DNA from: DATFLL01 sp035267785
GTDB lineage: Bacteria > Pseudomonadota > Gammaproteobacteria > DATFLL01
Direction: 5' to 3'
Assembly: GCA_035267785.1 (NCBI GenBank)
Contig: DATFLL010000075.1
Coordinates: forward strand, 62,001 to 126,000
Length of the DNA: 64,000 nt
Both the position numbers and the translations under genes were made by a program. The notes beneath the pieces were generated by a model that worked only from the letters and a program-made list of their open reading frames with translations, did not search any database and was not told the origin of the DNA. This document shows positions 60,202 to 64,000 of this stretch, one piece after another; the stretch's first letter is position 1; every line of letters begins with the position of its first letter.

Positions 60202-60917
60202 GATCGGGGCGCACCTTGGTCGGGTAGTGGAGTTGGTTTGTCCGTGCCGCGACGCGCCGCACGGCGCTGTACCGTCAATTGCAGCTTCCATGCCAGTGTG
60301 TCCTGCGGTCTCCGTCCGTCCCGCTGTGCTCACCTAGGGCGTTGATTCTGCCCTCGTCGCCGCCGCACGCGGCGCGCTCACGGCCGCCCGGTGCCGCGCT
60401 CCGAATGTAAAGTACGGCGCCGCCGTGCGACCCATCGTGGCGCAGCTGCCGTGTCGCGCACCCAAGCGGTGCACGGGGCCGCGTGCCTTCCACTGCCGAT
60501 TGTTCTGCTGAGCGCCCCAACGTATGCCATTTGCATTTCCACGGCGCGGTCATCGATGCAGTTGTTTTGTCGGAGCCGTTGCATGCCGCCATTTTGCACG
60601 CACATCGGTGTCGCTGGCGCTCGTGCCACGCTGGTGCAGAAAGTTCGATTGTAAACGCCTCGGCAGCGACGGCGATTCGGTACGAAATCAATACGTATCA
60701 ACGAGATACCAGGCTTTTGCGTGAGCTGGCACAACCGTTGCACTTCAACACGGGGTAGTCGCCCGGCGAGCGGTTGACAAACGGCAGGATGAAACGCCGC
60801 CAACGTTTGCCCGGCATCGTAATCGAAGCAGGCCCCGGCGGTCCGGTCGGCACCGGGACGGGGCCTTGCACCGACACCATCGGGACCGACATTGGAACTC
60901 ACAGTGGGGAGAACAGC
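60202..60917 (+). other. 716-bp divergent regulatory region between lrp and dctP
   Basis: No gene is supported here. A sigma-54 promoter is at 60727 (listed separately), and a short palindrome ATACGTAT is at 60691-60698. The sequence between about 60400 and 60690 is less GC-rich than its surroundings, as expected for a control region. A start at the sigma-54 site would leave a leader of about 165 bases before dctP. Confidence 0.5.
60727..60742 (+). promoter_or_regulatory. Near-consensus sigma-54 promoter of the TRAP operon
   Basis: TGGCACAACCGTTGCA matches the RpoN consensus TGGCACG-N4-TTGCW at every defined base but one, with GG and GC exactly 10 bases apart. It is the best sigma-54 site in the window. 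A DctD- or NtrC-type enhancer protein would be needed. Confidence 0.78.
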
Positions 60918-62015
60918 ATGAGCCTAGACCGTAGAAAGTTTCTCAAGGGTGGATTGGCGGCCGCTGCGACGGCGGGCACGCTGGGCGCGCCGGCCATCGT
61001 GCGTGCCGATTCGAAGAAGACCTATCACCTGAAGATGACCAGTGCCTATCCGCCGGGCTCGCCGTTCTATACCACGGGACCGGGCAGTGCCACGGACTTC
61101 GTCAAACGCGTCGAGTCGATGTCGGGCGGCCGCCTGAAGATCAAATTCTATGCGGCCGGTGAGTTGATTCCGGCGCTGGGCGGCTTCGACGCGGTGCGCG
61201 AAGGCACCGTCGACATGAACTGGGCCAATGCCTATTTCTGGGCCGGTAAATCCTTCGCCGCGCAGTTTTTTACCAACGTGCCGTTTGGCATGGACGTGCT
61301 TGGCACCAATGCCTGGCTGTCTCAAGGCGGCGGTCAGGCATTGTGGGACGAGGTCTATGCGCCCTTCGGCCTCAAGGCCTTCGCGGCGGGCAATACCGGC
61401 ATGCAGATGACCGGCTGGTTCCGCAAGCCGATCAAGAGCGTGGAGGACTTCAAGGGGTTGCGTATGCGCATCCCCGGCCTGTCGGGCAAGGTCTACGAGC
61501 AGTTGGGTGTCAGCGTGAAGCTGTTGCCGGGCGGTGAGATATTTCCGGCGCTGCAGCGCGGCGTGATCGACGCGGCCGAGTTTGTCGGGCCGTATCTCGA
61601 TCGCAAGCTGGGGCTGCAAAACGCCGCGAAGTATTACTACACGCCGGGCTGGCACGAGCCGAACAACGTTACCGAGCTGTTGATCAACAAGAAGCTTTGG
61701 GAAGGCATGCCCAAGGACCTGCAGGCGATCATCCAGAACGCTGCGACGGCCTGCAACGAGATCAGCTTCGCCTGGTGCAACGCCAACAACGCGGAGGCGT
61801 TGAAGGACCTTGTCGACAACCACGGCGTAAAGGTCGGTACGCTCTCGCCCCAGATCATCAAACGCCTGCGCGAGGTCACCTCCGATACGCTGACCGGTCT
61901 GACGGCCAAGGACCCGCTTGCCAAGAAAGTGTATGACCACTACTTCGGCTTCAAGAAGCAGGTCGACGCGTGGTTGTCGACCAGCGAGGCGGTGGTCCTC
62001 GCCCAGAAGCTGTAG
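60918..62015 (+). CDS. dctP: TRAP transporter solute-binding protein DctP
   Basis: A 365-residue periplasmic binding protein. It opens with a twin-arginine-like signal, LDRRKFLKGGLAAAATAGTL, cleaved near VRADS. The mature part matches the TRAP DctP fold: KMTSAYPPGSPF, GRLKIKFYAAGELIPALGGF, and GLRMRIPGLSGKVYEQLGVS with the conserved Arg that binds the ligand carboxylate. The resemblance is to the keto-acid/organic-acid group; the ligand is unknown. The frame is open upstream to 60774, but the signal fixes this ATG with GGGGAG before it. Confidence 0.95.
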   Translation: MSLDRRKFLKGGLAAAATAGTLGAPAIVRADSKKTYHLKMTSAYPPGSPFYTTGPGSATDFVKRVESMSGGRLKIKFYAAGELIPALGGFDAVREGTVDMNWANAYFWAGKSFAAQFFTNVPFGMDVLGTNAWLSQGGGQALWDEVYAPFGLKAFAAGNTGMQMTGWFRKPIKSVEDFKGLRMRIPGLSGKVYEQLGVSVKLLPGGEIFPALQRGVIDAAEFVGPYLDRKLGLQNAAKYYYTPGWHEPNNVTELLINKKLWEGMPKDLQAIIQNAATACNEISFAWCNANNAEALKDLVDNHGVKVGTLSPQIIKRLREVTSDTLTGLTAKDPLAKKVYDHYFGFKKQVDAWLSTSEAVVLAQKL

Positions 62016-62026
62016 GGGGGAGTTCG

Positions 62027-62620
62027 ATGTCAACACCCGAAGGGCCGGTCCTCAGCGCACTGGCCGTCACGGCGGATGAACGAGGCGTTGACCGCGCCAG
62101 GCTGCTCGCGAGTCTGGCGCGCCTCAGCGCACGTTTGGACCGCTTCATCGGTCGCCTGGGCAAGCTCAGTGCGTGGCTCGGGCTCGTGTTGGTGCTGTTG
62201 GTCGCCGGCGATGTTATCGCGCGCTATGTCTGGCACGTGGGTTCGGTCGCCGAACAGGAGTTGGAATGGCACGTACTGGCGGTGATGGCCATGCTCGGGG
62301 CGTCCTTCACCCTGCAGCAGGGTGAGCATGTCCGGGTGGACATCTTTTATCAGCACTACAGCGAACGGACAAAACGTTGGATGGACGTGCTGACGCCGCT
62401 CTTGGTGGTAGTGCCCACGGCCTTGTTCATCGCCGGGGTCTCGCTTCAGTTCGTGGCGATGTCCTATCAGGTACACGAGGGCTCTCCCGATCCGGGCGGG
62501 CTGCCGGCACGCTACGTGCTCAAGGCCTTTGTGCCGCTCGGGTTCGGTCTCGTGGCTGTTCAGGGCGTGGCGATGCTCTTGGACGGTATCGTCAAGCTGG
62601 CTGCCGGGGAGAAGAGCTGA
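62027..62620 (+). CDS. dctQ: TRAP transporter small membrane subunit DctQ
   Basis: A 197-residue four-helix inner-membrane protein, with LGLVLVLLVAGDVIARYVWH as helix 1 and the conserved EQELEWHVLAVMAMLGASF and QQGEHVRVDIFYQHYSERTK segments. The N-terminal 45 residues form an extra cytoplasmic stretch that most DctQ proteins lack. It follows dctP by 11 bases with an AGGGGGGAG site. Confidence 0.93.
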   Translation: MSTPEGPVLSALAVTADERGVDRARLLASLARLSARLDRFIGRLGKLSAWLGLVLVLLVAGDVIARYVWHVGSVAEQELEWHVLAVMAMLGASFTLQQGEHVRVDIFYQHYSERTKRWMDVLTPLLVVVPTALFIAGVSLQFVAMSYQVHEGSPDPGGLPARYVLKAFVPLGFGLVAVQGVAMLLDGIVKLAAGEKS

Positions 62621-62621
62621 C

Positions 62622-63944
62622 ATGGGAGCCGAAACGTTGTCCGTCGTAATGGTGTTCTGCCTGTTCGCACTGATCCTGGCAGGTATCCCCGTTCCCTTCG
62701 CGCTGGCCGCCAGCGGTATCGCGTTCGGGCTTGTGGGTTTTGGCACCGATCTGTTTCACCTGCTGCCGCTGCGTATCTTCGGAGTCGCGACCAACTACAC
62801 CATGTTGGCGATACCGCTTTTCGTCTTCATGGGCGTACTGCTCGAGAAGTCGCGCCTGGCCGAACGCATGCTCGATGTGGTCGGACACCTGGCGGGTAAC
62901 CGCCCCGGCGGCATGGCCATGGCCATCGTGATGGTCGGCGTGCTGATGGGGGCGTCGACCGGCATCGTGGCTGCCACGGTGGTCACCGTGGGGCTCATCA
63001 CGCTGCCCACGCTGCTGCGGCGAAACTACGACAAGCGTCTCGCCTGCGGAACGATCTGCGCCTCGGGTACGCTGGGCCAGATCATTCCGCCCAGCCTGGT
63101 GCTGATCCTGCTGTCGGACATCACCGGCAGTTCGGTGGGCACCCTGTTCGCCGCGGCGATGGTCCCCGGCCTGATCCTCGGCGGTCTGTATATCGGCTAC
63201 ATACTCCTGTTGGGCTGGCGCCGACCGGCGGCAATGCCCCCGATCCCCTTCGAGGAGCGCGACCAGATGTCCCGTGGACGTCTGGTGCTGGAGCTGCTGA
63301 AGGTGGTGGTCCCGCCCCTGGCGTTGATCGTGGCGGTGCTGGGCTCCATCATCGGCGGCGTGGCCGCGCCGACCGAGGCGGCGTCGATGGGCGCGCTGGG
63401 TGCGCTCGCGCTGGTCACCGCCTCACGCCGCATGAACTGGTCTGTCCTGCGCGAGACGGTGGTCGCCTCGTTCAAGATCACCGGCATGACATTGTTCGTG
63501 CTCATGTGCGCACAGGTGTTCAGCCTGGCCTTCCGCGGTTTGGGCGGTGATGATTTGATCGATGCCATGTTCGAGTTTCTGCCGGGCGGGGTCTGGGGCG
63601 ACCTGCTGTTCGTGATGCTGCTGTTGTTCGTGCTGGGATTCTTCCTGGATTGGATTGAGATCAGCTACATCGTGCTGCCGCTGGTCTTGCCGTTCTTTAC
63701 GCGCGAAGGCGTGGACATCGTCTGGTTGTGCATGCTGGTGGCGATGAACCTGCAGACGTCCTTCCTGACGCCGCCGTTCGGGTGGTCCCTGTTCTATTTG
63801 AAGGGCGTTGCCCCCGAGGGTGTTCAGACCGGCGACATCTACCGCGGGGTGATGCCGTTCATTGCGATTCAACTGCTGGGTTTGGCGCTGGTGATGGCCT
63901 TTCCGCTGCTGGCGACGTGGCTTCCCCATGCCATCGGCTGGTGA
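62622..63944 (+). CDS. dctM: TRAP transporter large membrane subunit DctM
   Basis: A 440-residue permease with about 12 membrane helices. The DctM hallmarks are ALILAGIPVPFALAASGI, TMLAIPLFVFMGVLLEKSRL, CASGTLGQIIPPSLVLILLS and VAAPTEAASMGALGAL. It carries out sodium-driven uptake with DctQ and DctP. Starts 1 base after dctQ. The last 56 bases of the window hold no complete gene. Confidence 0.96.
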   Translation: MGAETLSVVMVFCLFALILAGIPVPFALAASGIAFGLVGFGTDLFHLLPLRIFGVATNYTMLAIPLFVFMGVLLEKSRLAERMLDVVGHLAGNRPGGMAMAIVMVGVLMGASTGIVAATVVTVGLITLPTLLRRNYDKRLACGTICASGTLGQIIPPSLVLILLSDITGSSVGTLFAAAMVPGLILGGLYIGYILLLGWRRPAAMPPIPFEERDQMSRGRLVLELLKVVVPPLALIVAVLGSIIGGVAAPTEAASMGALGALALVTASRRMNWSVLRETVVASFKITGMTLFVLMCAQVFSLAFRGLGGDDLIDAMFEFLPGGVWGDLLFVMLLLFVLGFFLDWIEISYIVLPLVLPFFTREGVDIVWLCMLVAMNLQTSFLTPPFGWSLFYLKGVAPEGVQTGDIYRGVMPFIAIQLLGLALVMAFPLLATWLPHAIGW

Positions 63945-64000
63945 GTATATTCCCGACCACGGCGCCGACGGTGTGAGCGAAAACGACATAACGGAGCGGC

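Noticed and set aside
60774..60917. Upstream extension of dctP
   Set aside because: The frame is open, but the twin-arginine-like signal would be internal and the ribosome site lies before 60918.
1..64000. Search by eye for tRNA, rRNA, integrase, transposase, toxin-antitoxin or phage genes
   Set aside because: None recognised. The intergenic spaces are short and the genes are mostly housekeeping, so no mobile island is claimed.

Overview
The window is GC-rich chromosomal DNA from a Gram-negative gammaproteobacterium. The evidence is the gene order ybeZ-ybeY-corC-lnt / ybeL / leuS-lptE-holA / nadD-rsfS-rlmH, the fabA-fabB pair, hspQ, yggX and lptE/lnt/lpxA-type envelope genes. It is not an enteric bacterium: the order differs in detail, many small operons are unlike E. 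coli, and GTG/TTG starts are common. The Chromatiales/Ectothiorhodospiraceae neighbourhood is a reasonable guess but cannot be fixed from sequence alone. I see no rRNA, tRNA, CRISPR array, insertion sequence, integrase or prophage gene, so this is mostly core chromosome with small accessory operons.

Layout. 0.3-5 kb: a DUF2914 exported protein, a 1061-residue membrane protein joining two cyclic-nucleotide-binding domains, a rhodanese and a long coiled coil, and a small predicted beta-barrel. 5-7.6 kb: cyclopropane-fatty-acid synthase paired with a geranylgeranyl-reductase-family flavoprotein. 7.7-15.5 kb: HrpA helicase, then on the minus strand a degenerate M48-like membrane protein next to a slipin/NfeD pair. 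15.6-17.7 kb: a lipoprotein and the minus-strand genes nudix, a 78-residue protein, hspQ and yggX. 17.8-21.2 kb: a plus-strand array of an A-type Fe-S carrier, an ATP-grasp ligase, an AmrS-type radical SAM enzyme and a DUF302 protein. 21-28 kb: SelO, a hotdog protein, an inositol-phosphatase-like protein, a lone lpxA, fabA-fabB and a SirB1-type protein. 28-33 kb: a TfpX-type accessory protein, a periplasmic thioredoxin, a response regulator with a dead GGDEF domain, a DUF302 lipoprotein coupled to a repeat protein, and an HDOD protein. 33-37.4 kb: a DUF4010 membrane protein, mazG-sixA, and amt behind a clear NtrC/sigma-54 control region. 37.6-59.7 kb: a long housekeeping stretch (miaB to lnt; leuS to rlmH with proA inserted; maf-rng-yhdP-nit-tldD). 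59.7-64 kb: an Lrp/AsnC regulator and a DctPQM TRAP transporter preceded by a near-consensus sigma-54 promoter.

How the genes work together. Envelope biogenesis dominates: fatty-acid unsaturation (fabA/fabB) and later modification (cfa plus reductase), lipid A (lpxA), lipoprotein acylation (lnt), LPS assembly (lptE) and the AsmA-like yhdP. A second theme is RNA and ribosome maturation (hrpA, miaB, ybeY, rsfS, rlmH, rng, leuS). Two transport systems, ammonium (amt) and a TRAP-type organic acid carrier, both carry sigma-54 promoter elements, which points to control by nitrogen or carbon supply through RpoN.

The parts most likely to hold undescribed biology are the Fe-S carrier/ATP-grasp/radical SAM/DUF302 operon, the cNMP-cNMP-rhodanese-coiled-coil protein, and the degenerate M48 protein beside slipin/NfeD.
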